Origin: Paracoccaceae bacterium
GTDB lineage: Bacteria; Pseudomonadota; Alphaproteobacteria; Rhodobacterales; Rhodobacteraceae
Direction of reading: 5' to 3'
Length of the DNA: 64,000 bases
Assembly (NCBI GenBank): GCA_020630695.1
Contig: JAHDIS010000006.1
Location: 22,439 to 86,438 of the forward strand
The position numbers and the translations under genes were made by a program. Positions 44,913 to 53,402 of the stretch are shown here, in pieces (the first letter of the stretch is position 1; each line of letters begins with the position of its first letter). Under the pieces are notes generated by a model. That model saw only the letters and a program-made list of their open reading frames with translations. It had not been told where the DNA came from and made no database searches.

Positions 44913-46466
44913 ATGACTGACGCACCCCGCACAAAAGGCCGTTCTGGTGGCCGCATGGCGCGCCGCGCAATTCGCACTGCACCCAACTTTGAAATGCTTC
45001 CCGGACTGGTCGGAAAATTGCCGCTTTGCGAAGTTATGGATGGTGCCCAGATCGAACAAATTGACGACGCATCCATGCGCATTCTGGAAGACGTCGGCGT
45101 GCAGTTTCGGGACCCGATCGCACTGGCAGACTGGAAGAAAGCAGGCGCAAAGGTCGTCGACGAGCGCGTGTATCTTGACCGTGGGCTTGTGCGGTCACTG
45201 ATCGCAACAATTCCGTCAGAATTCACTTATCATGCGCGCGATCCAGACAAGAGCCTGCGTCTCGGCGGACGCCATTCGGTTTTCGTTCCGATGACCGGCG
45301 CTCCATTCCTGCGGGATTTGGACGACAAACGCCGAAATCCGACGCTGGATGATCTGGCGATGTTTCACAAGCTTTCGCACATGCTGCCGGCGATGCATTC
45401 CAGCGCCCATCACATCGTGGAACCGTACGATCACCCGATCAGTCAACGGCATCTGCGGATCACCTACTCATCAATGAAGCATTCAGACAAAATGTTCATG
45501 GGCATGACCACCAGCCCAAAGAACGCCGAAGATGTCATGCAGATGTGTGCAATCCTGTTCGGCGAGGACTTTCTGGAAACGCACCCTGTCACCACGGGTA
45601 ACTGCAATGGAAACAGCCCGCTGGTCTGGGATGAAACCATGCTTGGTGCATTGCGCGCCTTTTGCCGCCGCAACCAACCAGTGCTTTGCAGTCCCTTTGT
45701 TCTTGGTGGCGCCAACACGCCGGCAAATGTTCCGGCAACCGTGGCACAACTGAATGCCGAAGCCCTGTCCGCGCTCGCCTATACACAACTTATTCGTAGA
45801 GGTTGCCCGGCGATTTACGGTCACTATCTGGCTACAGTTTCGATGAAGTCAGGCGCGCCGATGGCGGGCACGCCGGAAATCAGTCTGATGAATTTCATGA
45901 TTGGTCAGATGGCCCGGCACTACGGCGTGCCTTGGCGTACCTCGAACACACTGGGCGGATCAAAAGTGCTGGACGCACAGGCGGGATACGAAAGTGCATC
46001 AACACTGTCCGCAGTGATCCACGCAGGTGCGAACTATATCTGGCATTCCGCCGGATGGAACGAGGCCGGAATGCACTGCTCTGTGGCTAAATTTGTCGTG
46101 GATGCCGAACAATGTGCGATGGCACATCGCATGGGGTCCGGTCCCAATTGGAACGGTTTCGACGATGCGATCGCCGCCGTCAGCGATGTTGGCCCCGGCG
46201 GACATTATCTGGGGCACCCACATACGCAAGAAAACTTCCAAACTGCGTATTTCATGCCAGACCTGTTCGACAATAATTCCATCGAACAGTGGATGGCAGA
46301 AGGCGCAATCGAAACGACCGAGCGCGCCCTGACGTTTGCCCGCAAGCTGTTGGCAGAATATCAGGAACCCGTGCTTCCGGAGGACAAGAACGAAGCACTT
46401 TTGGATTTCATCGCGCGGCGGGAACGTGAAATCCCGGCCGCGGATGAATTGAACCAACTCTATTGA
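44913..46466 (+). CDS. trimethylamine methyltransferase (MttB) superfamily protein
   Basis: A 517-residue TIM-barrel methyltransferase of the MttB superfamily, whose members transfer a methyl group from a quaternary or tertiary amine to a corrinoid protein. No amber codon interrupts the frame, so this is a non-pyrrolysine member like glycine-betaine methyltransferase MtgB. Typical segments: DDASMRILEDVGVQFRDP near residue 55 and GMTTSPKNAEDVMQM. ATG 44913 has AGGTGG upstream. No corrinoid protein or reductive activase is nearby. A basic N-terminal ~20 residues are unusual. It shares an operator-like element with the OCD-family gene. Confidence 0.9.
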   Translation: MTDAPRTKGRSGGRMARRAIRTAPNFEMLPGLVGKLPLCEVMDGAQIEQIDDASMRILEDVGVQFRDPIALADWKKAGAKVVDERVYLDRGLVRSLIATIPSEFTYHARDPDKSLRLGGRHSVFVPMTGAPFLRDLDDKRRNPTLDDLAMFHKLSHMLPAMHSSAHHIVEPYDHPISQRHLRITYSSMKHSDKMFMGMTTSPKNAEDVMQMCAILFGEDFLETHPVTTGNCNGNSPLVWDETMLGALRAFCRRNQPVLCSPFVLGGANTPANVPATVAQLNAEALSALAYTQLIRRGCPAIYGHYLATVSMKSGAPMAGTPEISLMNFMIGQMARHYGVPWRTSNTLGGSKVLDAQAGYESASTLSAVIHAGANYIWHSAGWNEAGMHCSVAKFVVDAEQCAMAHRMGSGPNWNGFDDAIAAVSDVGPGGHYLGHPHTQENFQTAYFMPDLFDNNSIEQWMAEGAIETTERALTFARKLLAEYQEPVLPEDKNEALLDFIARREREIPAADELNQLY

Positions 46467-46507
46467 TCGCTTGACACACGTTGAGGCGAGCCAAGTCGCA
46501 ACAGAGC

Positions 46508-47848
46508 CTATTCAGACTTGGCCCGCCACTCCTTGAACCGGATCACGACATTCGCGCCCATGTCCCTGAAGGGTTTTGATGGAAGTGGTTTCGGCATGAC
46601 CTGCGCACCAAAATGGCGCGTGATGTCACTTTTCTGACCGCAGGCCATCTCGGCAGCGCCAATTCCAGTCAATGTGCCGCGTGCGGTACCAAGTCCGTTT
46701 TGCACACAGCCCGAAAACACGCCCGTGTCGATCTCTTGCATATGGGCATTGGCGTTTGACGTCAGGCACAAATGACCAGCCCAAGTATGCTCCATTTGCA
46801 TGCCTGCAAGCTGGGGGAAACGGCTATCGAACTTGCGCTGCATAGTCCGTGATGCACGGCGCATGTCTGCCGTTTTCGCCACCATGCCCGATCTCAAGAC
46901 AGCGCAGGTTCGGGTGACGATCCGGTCGCCACCTTGGGCTGTATCGATCCGGCGCACAGTGGTTCCCATCGGATCCGATGGCGTTATCCCCCAGCGGGAT
47001 TTCCCGCCCAGTTTTTTGCCAACACTTTCATCCAGTCGTGGTGTCATCGTCGCAAACAAGAAGAGGTGCATCAAACGCCCCTGCGCCTGCCCAAAGCTTT
47101 CGAGATGTCCGTTAACCGTCAGAATGACACGGCCAGTTGAAAGCGTCGCCTTGGGTGTTTCAACCCGCCAGCTTTGTCCCTGCTGGGTGAAACTTGTGAC
47201 CGGGCTGTTTTCGTAGATCGAAACACCATCAGCCCTAAGCCCTTCCGCCATCCCCCGGATAAACCCGGCGGGTTGCAGCAGAACCGTCCCCGGCGTGTAG
47301 AGCCCGGAATGATAGTAAGTGCTGCCTGTCAGCTCCTTCATTTGCGCGGCGTCCAGGATTTCATAAGCTTCGCCCAGATCCTCAAGGTGCCTGGCATAAC
47401 TGAGGTTATGCGCTTCGGCCGCCGGGCCTCCTGCACCGTTAATCTTGCCGCTTGGATCGAAAAACGCCGGGTTGATGCCAAACGCCTGCACCGCCTCTTG
47501 TGCAAAGGTCTGGGCTTTTCGGTTGAGGCTAATAAGAGCCCTATCATCGCCCATCCCAGCATAGTCATCGCTGGTCAATTCATGCGGCAGATCAATCATG
47601 AAGCCGGAGTTTCGGCCAGCCGCGCCTTCAGCCAGTTGCCCCGCTTCGAGAACAGCAATCCGGCTGTTTGGCACCAGTTGCGTCAAGCGGCGGGCCGCAG
47701 CCAACCCAGCAAAACCGCCACCGACAATAACAAAGTCAACGGATTGATCTTCTTCCAAAACCGGACCCGCCGGGCGCGATGGCAAAATCGCGCCCCATGC
47801 CGCCGGACCGAGATGCCGCGGCAGCTGTCGCGCCGTATAGCGCGTCAA
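46508..47848 (-). CDS. FAD-dependent amine/amino-acid oxidoreductase (DadA/PuuB-like)
   Basis: A 446-residue DAO-family flavoprotein. The dinucleotide-binding motif is VDFVIVGGGFAGLAAARRL (about 38-56), followed by the E of IAVLEAG and the GAAGRNSGFMIDLPH motif typical of amine oxidoreductases near the flavin. It probably oxidises a secondary amine or N-methyl group. Last gene of the GntR-DHDPS-ALDH-FAD operon, overlapping the aldehyde dehydrogenase gene by 4 bp. The substrate is unknown; similarity to gamma-glutamylputrescine oxidase is only at family level. Confidence 0.88.
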   Translation of the reverse strand: MTRYTARQLPRHLGPAAWGAILPSRPAGPVLEEDQSVDFVIVGGGFAGLAAARRLTQLVPNSRIAVLEAGQLAEGAAGRNSGFMIDLPHELTSDDYAGMGDDRALISLNRKAQTFAQEAVQAFGINPAFFDPSGKINGAGGPAAEAHNLSYARHLEDLGEAYEILDAAQMKELTGSTYYHSGLYTPGTVLLQPAGFIRGMAEGLRADGVSIYENSPVTSFTQQGQSWRVETPKATLSTGRVILTVNGHLESFGQAQGRLMHLFLFATMTPRLDESVGKKLGGKSRWGITPSDPMGTTVRRIDTAQGGDRIVTRTCAVLRSGMVAKTADMRRASRTMQRKFDSRFPQLAGMQMEHTWAGHLCLTSNANAHMQEIDTGVFSGCVQNGLGTARGTLTGIGAAEMACGQKSDITRHFGAQVMPKPLPSKPFRDMGANVVIRFKEWRAKSE

Positions 47849-49341
47849 CCGACAGCCTCGTCTTCATCATCGGCCAGATCGACCCAGATGGTTTTCAACT
47901 GGGTGTATTGATCATGAGCATGAATGCCGTTGTCACGGCCGCCGAACCCCGACTGTTTGTACCCCCCAAACGGTGTCGCGCTGTCCCCTTCACCATAGCC
48001 ATTCACCGTCACGGTGCCTGCCCGCAGCGTGCGCGCGCCGCGAAGGGCCCGCTTTATATTGGCGGTAAAAATCGAGGCGCACAGCCCATATGGGGTGTCG
48101 TTGGCAATCTCGATTGCTTCGTCAAATCCACTGACTTCGATCACCGACAGGACAGGGCCAAAGATCTCTTCTTGGGCGAGAGTTTCGTCATTTCCAGCCA
48201 GCGCAACAATCGTCGGCGCGACGAAACCATCTTTGGCCTGACCGCCCAACAGCACGGTTTTCGCCTGTTCGAGATAGCCGCAAACCTTGTCAAAGTGATT
48301 TTGGCTGATCATTGCGCCGACCCGCGTTTCTGGGTCCAACGGGTCGCCCACATTCCATTGCTCTGCATGATGCGAGATCCGCGCCAGAAGATCGGCTTTG
48401 ACGGACTTATGCACGATCAGCCGCGACACGGCTGAGCAATTTTCCCCCATGTTCCAGAACGCACCATTCACGATGTGCTGGGCAACGCGATCGAGATTTT
48501 CGGCATCTTCCAAAACGATCGCCGGATTCTTCCCGCCCATTTCCAACGTGACTTCCTTGGCGTTGCTTTCGCCTGCGTAGGTCAGAAACCGTTTCCCCGT
48601 CGCAGTCGATCCTGTGAAGGAAACCGCGTCGATATCCATGTGCCGTCCAATCGGTTCACCTACTTCAGCGCCACCACCGGGAAGAATGTTCAGCACACCC
48701 CGCGGCAATCCAGCCTCCATGGCAAGTTCAGCCAACCGCAGCGCTGTAAGTGAGGTTTCCATCGCCGGTTTGACCACAACCGAACACCCCGCAGCCAAGG
48801 CCGGGCCGATCTTCCATGCCAACATCAGCAGTGGAAAGTTCCAGGGAAGGACCAGCCCAACAACGCCAATGGGTTCACGAACCACCATCGCGATATGGTC
48901 GTCAGACGCGGGCGCCGTTTGGTCATAGATTTTGTCGATCAATTCGGCATGCCACTTGAGGCATTGGATCGTCTCGGGGACATCCACAGTCACGCAGTCA
49001 TAGATCGTTTTTCCGGAATCCAGGCTCTCCATCACCGCGAGCTCATCGGCATTGCGGGTGATCAGCTTGCAAAGACGGATCATGACGTCCTTGCGGTCGG
49101 ATGGATGGAGCCGCGCCCAGCGCCCATCGTCAAAGGCTTCGCGGGCCTTTTGGACTGCGAAATCCACATCATCTGCACGACAGGCCGCCACCTGTGCCAG
49201 TACCGCGCCCGTTGCCGGATTGACCGTATCGAAGGTGTTGCCCGACAGCGATGGCCGGAACCCACCATCGATGAACGCACCTGTGCGGAAATCCATGTTG
49301 GCGGCAATGGCCTGATACTCGTCTTTGGTCAGCAATGTCAT
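47845..49341 (-). CDS. NAD-dependent aldehyde dehydrogenase (PuuC-like)
   Basis: A 498-residue aldehyde dehydrogenase. Catalytic Glu lies in TLEMGGKNPAIV (about residue 265), catalytic Cys in FWNMGENCSAVSR (about 299), and the cofactor motif is FTGSTATGK. The N-terminal half (WKIGPALAAGCSVVVKPA) is classical. Best fit is to gamma-glutamyl-aminobutyraldehyde/betaine-type dehydrogenases. It likely oxidises the aldehyde produced by the adjacent flavoprotein or by the DHDPS-family lyase. Overlaps both neighbours by 4 bp. Confidence 0.93.
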   Translation of the reverse strand: MTLLTKDEYQAIAANMDFRTGAFIDGGFRPSLSGNTFDTVNPATGAVLAQVAACRADDVDFAVQKAREAFDDGRWARLHPSDRKDVMIRLCKLITRNADELAVMESLDSGKTIYDCVTVDVPETIQCLKWHAELIDKIYDQTAPASDDHIAMVVREPIGVVGLVLPWNFPLLMLAWKIGPALAAGCSVVVKPAMETSLTALRLAELAMEAGLPRGVLNILPGGGAEVGEPIGRHMDIDAVSFTGSTATGKRFLTYAGESNAKEVTLEMGGKNPAIVLEDAENLDRVAQHIVNGAFWNMGENCSAVSRLIVHKSVKADLLARISHHAEQWNVGDPLDPETRVGAMISQNHFDKVCGYLEQAKTVLLGGQAKDGFVAPTIVALAGNDETLAQEEIFGPVLSVIEVSGFDEAIEIANDTPYGLCASIFTANIKRALRGARTLRAGTVTVNGYGEGDSATPFGGYKQSGFGGRDNGIHAHDQYTQLKTIWVDLADDEDEAVG

Positions 49342-50261
49342 GATCCACCCTCCGCCACGATATCGGCAATTGTCCGTTTCAACACACGCACCACCTGTTC
49401 CAAAGCGCGTTTGTCATCTTTGTTCAGCCCGCGCAGGGGCGCGCGCATTGCGCCGGCATCAATGCCCGTCATGGTCACGCCGTGTTTAATTGTCTGGATG
49501 AACTTGCCGCCCTGCTCCAGCACCCGCATCAAAGGAAGCATAGCGCTCATGATACGGCGCCCTTTGGCAAAGTCGCCCTGAAGAACACAGGCTTCATAAA
49601 GGGCGATATGTTCCCGCGGCAAAAAGTTGGACCCGCCGCAAACCCAGAACGGCGCGCCCCAGGCAAAGAACTCAAGGGCCTGATCATCCATGCCACAGCC
49701 CAGCGCGATATGCGGGTAGTCACGGGCCAGCAAGTGTACGCGATTTATGTCGCCGGAACTTTCCTTGATACCGCAAAAATTACGACTGCGCCCGACGCGG
49801 TCCAGAAACTCTTCGCCCATCATCGTACCCGTGCGATGAGGGTAGTTATATAGCATGACGGGTAAGCCCGCTGCCTTGTCGATCGCAAGAGCATTCAGAG
49901 CATTCTCACGGTCGGTCGGAACCGCATAGGGCGGGCTGGCAAGCAAGATCGCATCAGCGCCCATGTCACGCCCGGCCTCGGCCAGCGCGATAGAGTCGCT
50001 GGTCAGCATCGCGCCGGTTCCCATCACAAAAGGCAACCGCCCATTTGCTCTTTGGTGCGTAAAGCGCGCGACCTCGACACGCTCGGATACACTTTGTGCG
50101 TAGTTCTCTCCAGTTGATCCGCCGGAGATCAGACCATGCACACCGTTGTCGATCAGAAAATCGATCACGTCAGCCAGAGCATCCCAGTTTGGTCGTCCAT
50201 CCTCGTGATACGGGGTCACGACCGGAGTGTAGATGCCTTCGAATTTGAACAATGGAGTCAT
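49338..50261 (-). CDS. dihydrodipicolinate synthase/N-acetylneuraminate lyase family protein
   Basis: A 307-residue class I aldolase-like TIM barrel. The Schiff-base Lys is in GIKESSGD (about 166-173), preceded by the YNYPHRTG motif (Tyr of the proton relay), with GGSTGEN near residue 46 as the carboxylate-binding motif. The family includes DapA, lyases, and pyrroline-4-hydroxy-2-carboxylate deaminase of hydroxyproline catabolism, which would fit the FAD oxidoreductase and aldehyde dehydrogenase in this operon. Exact reaction not determined by sequence. Confidence 0.9.
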   Translation of the reverse strand: MTPLFKFEGIYTPVVTPYHEDGRPNWDALADVIDFLIDNGVHGLISGGSTGENYAQSVSERVEVARFTHQRANGRLPFVMGTGAMLTSDSIALAEAGRDMGADAILLASPPYAVPTDRENALNALAIDKAAGLPVMLYNYPHRTGTMMGEEFLDRVGRSRNFCGIKESSGDINRVHLLARDYPHIALGCGMDDQALEFFAWGAPFWVCGGSNFLPREHIALYEACVLQGDFAKGRRIMSAMLPLMRVLEQGGKFIQTIKHGVTMTGIDAGAMRAPLRGLNKDDKRALEQVVRVLKRTIADIVAEGGS

Positions 50262-50268
50262 GACAGCC

Positions 50269-50976
50269 TCAGGCGATTGACTGGGGAAGCGTGCCCAGGG
50301 GCACGTCCAGCGAAGTGGGCATTACAAACATCTCGATCTGATCCCGGGACAGTTGCCAGTGTTCATCGGCCAGTGCGCCAGCCACATGGGCATCCCCTTC
50401 TGCAATGGCCGTGATGATTGCGTCATGCTGGTCACTGGCCGCGGTCAGGTTGTCCGCCATCTGATTGTTCTGCGGCTCGTAGAACCTCATGCCAATGCGG
50501 GCATGATCAATAAGCAGGCGGCGAAAGGAGGGCAGCAGGTAAACGTTGTGCGCCATCTCACCTGTGATTTCATGAAACCGTGTATTCGCCAAAGCGCGTT
50601 CCGCCGAGGATCCGGACCGCAGTGCCTGCTTGAACACTGTCTGTGACGTCCGAAGTTGTTCGATTTGCCTTGGCAATGCATTGTGCGCTGCAAGTCGGAG
50701 AACTGCGCCGTAGATCATCGGAGCCGCAAGAAAAAACTCTCTCAACGTGGTGTGGGACATTTCAGCGACCCGGGCACCCCGCCCTGAACGGATTTCCAGA
50801 TACCCTTCTCCCGCAAGCTCTCTGAAGACTTCGCGCAGCGGTGTCCGCGACAAGCCAAAGACATCCGTCAACGCGGTTTCGTCCAAATCTTCACCCGGAG
50901 CCAAGCGCAGCGTCAGGATCGAAGTCCTGAGATGATTGGCCAACGCAATCTTTGGAGGTTCGGAGGTTTTGGACAA
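50269..50976 (-). CDS. GntR-family regulator, FadR/FCD type
   Basis: Regulator of the downstream DHDPS-ALDH-FAD operon, 235 residues: N-terminal winged helix (DETALTDVFGLSRTPLREVFREL is the recognition region) and a helical C-terminal FCD ligand domain with ALANTRFHEITGEMAHN, whose Asp/His-type metal residues are typical. A TTG start at 50976 is chosen: the frame is open further up to 51045, but a perfect palindromic operator and a promoter lie there, so those bases are regulatory rather than coding. Likely autoregulated. Confidence 0.87.
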   Translation of the reverse strand: MSKTSEPPKIALANHLRTSILTLRLAPGEDLDETALTDVFGLSRTPLREVFRELAGEGYLEIRSGRGARVAEMSHTTLREFFLAAPMIYGAVLRLAAHNALPRQIEQLRTSQTVFKQALRSGSSAERALANTRFHEITGEMAHNVYLLPSFRRLLIDHARIGMRFYEPQNNQMADNLTAASDQHDAIITAIAEGDAHVAGALADEHWQLSRDQIEMFVMPTSLDVPLGTLPQSIA

Positions 50977-51000
50977 AGCGAATCTCGAAGGTATTTTTGA

Positions 51001-51041
51001 TATACGCAGTGTATACAAAACGGATCGGCAGAATTTATCAA
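51001..51041 (-). promoter_or_regulatory. FCD-GntR operator with overlapping promoter
   Basis: Palindrome TATACGCAGTGTATA (51001-51015). Reading the minus strand, a possible -35 TTGATA (51041-51036) and -10 TGTATA (51017-51012) are 18 bp apart, so the -10 box overlaps the palindrome. This suits repression by the GntR protein made from the gene just downstream. Confidence 0.65.
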
Positions 51042-51423
51042 TCACGACATCCTGCTGCCAGAGGATGTCGGTTTAAGCCTTCGATCGGAGAATGCCCCTA
51101 GCAACTCAATGCGTTGGATGCTCAGAAAAACATCTACTCACCTGCACAGTAGGAGGCGTCGCATCTTCGGCTTTTGGGAAGTGGCGGACCGAGGAGGTAA
51201 TAGAACAACACTGTTTTCACTGGGGAAATCAAAAAGTGGGAACAACAAGGAAGCACAACCACGCATAGTCTCGCAAACCTGAGAACCCACAGTGCTTGCG
51301 AACTCGGCGGGTTACTGTCGCGATTCGAAATTACTACAATTCCCGAATGATCGTAAGCGGACGTGACGTCTGCCCAGCATGGCAGCTTATAACAATCACA
51401 AGATTATCCCTGACAGGCTCCGA
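51042..51423. other. gene-free stretch at the boundary of the defence island
   Basis: No convincing coding frame. A 9-bp inverted repeat (CGACATCCT 51045-51053 / AGGATGTCG 51062-51070) lies at its left end. The rest, up to the end of the DUF262 gene, has no recognised RNA gene, repeat or tRNA remnant. Composition shifts to lower GC here, which marks the likely island edge. Confidence 0.5.
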
Positions 51424-52674
51424 TCATACAGTCTGACTACCCTTCGAAAGATTGCAGGCTGGACATGCGATCTGACCATTTGAAACCGTTGTCTTCCCAC
51501 CACGGGTGTGCGGCACCACGTGGTCGGCATGCCACTCGTTCCAGCCCAACTTCTCTCCTTCACAATGGCTTCTGATCTGACAACGCCCCTCTCCCCGCCG
51601 GAAGATCGCAAGCCGCTGTTCGGGGGAGAATGCCCGCATGGGGTCCTTGGGTTCGATGTCTGGGTAAGCGGCGAAGAACAATCTCTCCAGATACTCCAAT
51701 CGGCCCTTGATCGACTCTTCGGCGTCTGTCGAATAGCTGGTCAGACGCTTGTATTCGATCAAAGTCGTATCTCGTTCTTCTTCGTCCAACCTGTCATTCT
51801 CACGTCGGGCTGTTTCGAAAGCGATGAACCACTCAGCAAGATCACCCTCACGTCCCGCGTGGTCATACCCCTCGATCAGCGTCGAAACCAAGCAATACAG
51901 CGATATCGCATTGTAGCGTTCCAGTTCGGGCGTCTTTTCGGGGAATGCCGCCAACAGGAAGGTCAAGACCCGCCGAACTTTCTTGGCAATCCTGCCGCTG
52001 GTATCAAACGAGGTGTTTTCCCGGTACATGCGGTTCAGGTCACCGTCACGCACACTGGTTGGACCTCCTGCTGCCTCCAGGCAAATCATCTGCGATGCCA
52101 CGTGATCGAAGGTGAAACGGGAGTTGGTGAACTTACAGTTCTCAAAGAACGCATGACCAGCGATTTCCTTGGCGAAATCACGCATCTGGCCTGGCATGGC
52201 ATTGCGTTTCTCTTGGGCTTTCAGCGTGGTGCCGTTCTGAAGACGCAGGAACATATCACGGACCTCGTCTTCTTTGTCCGTCTGTACCGCATCGTCGATG
52301 ATCACCACATCAACCGCGTAGGCATCAAAGACGGTACTGATATCCATATCGAGATCAGCGTATTTCTTCCCGGCGCAGTCCACGCCCTGGATTGGATCGA
52401 TGTCCTTGGGTAGACCATAATCGCCTGCCTGATACTCCCAGATCGACCGAAGCCGTTGTTGCCCGTCAATCACCTCATATTTGACGCCATCTTCACGGTT
52501 GACGGACATCCAGTACATTTTGGGGATGTCATACTCCCGCAGAATTGAGTCGATCAGAAGCTGCTTCTGCTTCCGGCTCCATGCAGGGGGTCGCTGATAA
52601 TCAGGCGTTGGGTCAATCCGTGGTTGCCAAGCGCAAAGGGTAGCAATCGGGAGGGTCTTCTTATTCATTCTCAT
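51424..52674 (-). CDS. DUF262 domain protein with C-terminal HNH nuclease
   Basis: A 416-residue protein of GmrSD-like build. The N-terminal DUF262 domain is ParB-like: DYQRPPAWSRKQKQLLIDSIL and the DGQQRL motif (about 70-75), associated with NTP binding/hydrolysis. The C-terminal ~55 residues are an HNH nuclease: GRCQ, WHADHVVPHTRGG, then SNGQIACPACNLSKG with two zinc-binding CxxC-type pairs. DUF262-HNH proteins are linked to defence against modified phage DNA. It is the last gene of the operon; ATG 52674 lies four bases after the CBS gene stop begins. Confidence 0.88.
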   Translation of the reverse strand: MRMNKKTLPIATLCAWQPRIDPTPDYQRPPAWSRKQKQLLIDSILREYDIPKMYWMSVNREDGVKYEVIDGQQRLRSIWEYQAGDYGLPKDIDPIQGVDCAGKKYADLDMDISTVFDAYAVDVVIIDDAVQTDKEDEVRDMFLRLQNGTTLKAQEKRNAMPGQMRDFAKEIAGHAFFENCKFTNSRFTFDHVASQMICLEAAGGPTSVRDGDLNRMYRENTSFDTSGRIAKKVRRVLTFLLAAFPEKTPELERYNAISLYCLVSTLIEGYDHAGREGDLAEWFIAFETARRENDRLDEEERDTTLIEYKRLTSYSTDAEESIKGRLEYLERLFFAAYPDIEPKDPMRAFSPEQRLAIFRRGEGRCQIRSHCEGEKLGWNEWHADHVVPHTRGGKTTVSNGQIACPACNLSKGSQTV

Positions 52675-52677
52675 CAA

Positions 52678-53400
52678 TCAATTCCCCTTGCTTTGCGAAA
52701 GCACATCCCATGCCGTGATCATTCTCTGAATTGGCTGTTTGGGCGCGGCACCTGGCGTAACGAACACGGCACCAACCCGTGTGAAGGGGCCCGTCACCGA
52801 CAAGAACATATCAGCAACTTCATCTTCAGAGGCCAATGGGGAAATGAAGCAAAAAGTCTCAACATGATCTGCCCCGATGGCACAGTGGGTTCTGATCGTT
52901 TCAAGTGTGTCGGTTGGTTCGATCAATGCGGCCATATTATTCAGCATAAGATAATCCAAAATGGCAGACTCGTTAAATACACCCACGACATGTCCTTCGT
53001 CGTTCAAGATCGGCACGTGCGAAAATCTTTCAGTGCGCATTTTCTGGATCAATGGGTGAATCTGGGTGTCCCATTGCGCTGTGCAAAGCTCGGACCTTTT
53101 GATCCCAAGCTGCCCGGCATTTGTCGCCTTCGCCAATTGATCGTGCAAATCCTTGCACCACTTAACGAACGCCTCCGTAACAGCGAAGGCGGGTTCGCCA
53201 TTGCGTTGCTGTGGGTGATTTTGCGCATTCCGGACACTCCGGACATATTTCAAATCTGACTTTCGGTTCCGGACCCGTTGACTAGCACGGATAGCCTCGT
53301 CGAGTTCAAAGTTGACGCTACTTTCGTTTTTGGCGATGCGATTGATCACTCGCTTTATAGCTTCATACGTTTGTCGGAATTCTTCGTCTTGATTGGCCAT
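52678..53400 (-). CDS. CBS-domain protein in restriction operon
   Basis: A 240-residue protein. The N-terminal ~90 residues are helical and charged with no recognised fold. A CBS pair follows: IQKMRTERFSHVPILNDEGHVVGVFNESAILDYL is one CBS motif, and the C-terminal AVFVTPGAAPKQPIQRMITAWDVL ends the second. CBS pairs bind adenosyl nucleotides, so it may sense nucleotide state for the restriction operon. ATG 53400 has GGAGGTG upstream and lies two bases after the methylase stop. Role not known from any described system I can name. Confidence 0.8.
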   Translation of the reverse strand: MANQDEEFRQTYEAIKRVINRIAKNESSVNFELDEAIRASQRVRNRKSDLKYVRSVRNAQNHPQQRNGEPAFAVTEAFVKWCKDLHDQLAKATNAGQLGIKRSELCTAQWDTQIHPLIQKMRTERFSHVPILNDEGHVVGVFNESAILDYLMLNNMAALIEPTDTLETIRTHCAIGADHVETFCFISPLASEDEVADMFLSVTGPFTRVGAVFVTPGAAPKQPIQRMITAWDVLSQSKGN

Positions 53401-53402
53401 AA

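Noticed and set aside
44913..46466. Pyrrolysine-containing MttB
   Set aside because: The frame has no in-frame amber codon; this is a non-pyrrolysine member of the superfamily.
51042..51423. tRNA or tRNA remnant as an island attachment site
   Set aside because: No cloverleaf or T-arm consensus could be formed; the stretch shows only a short inverted repeat.
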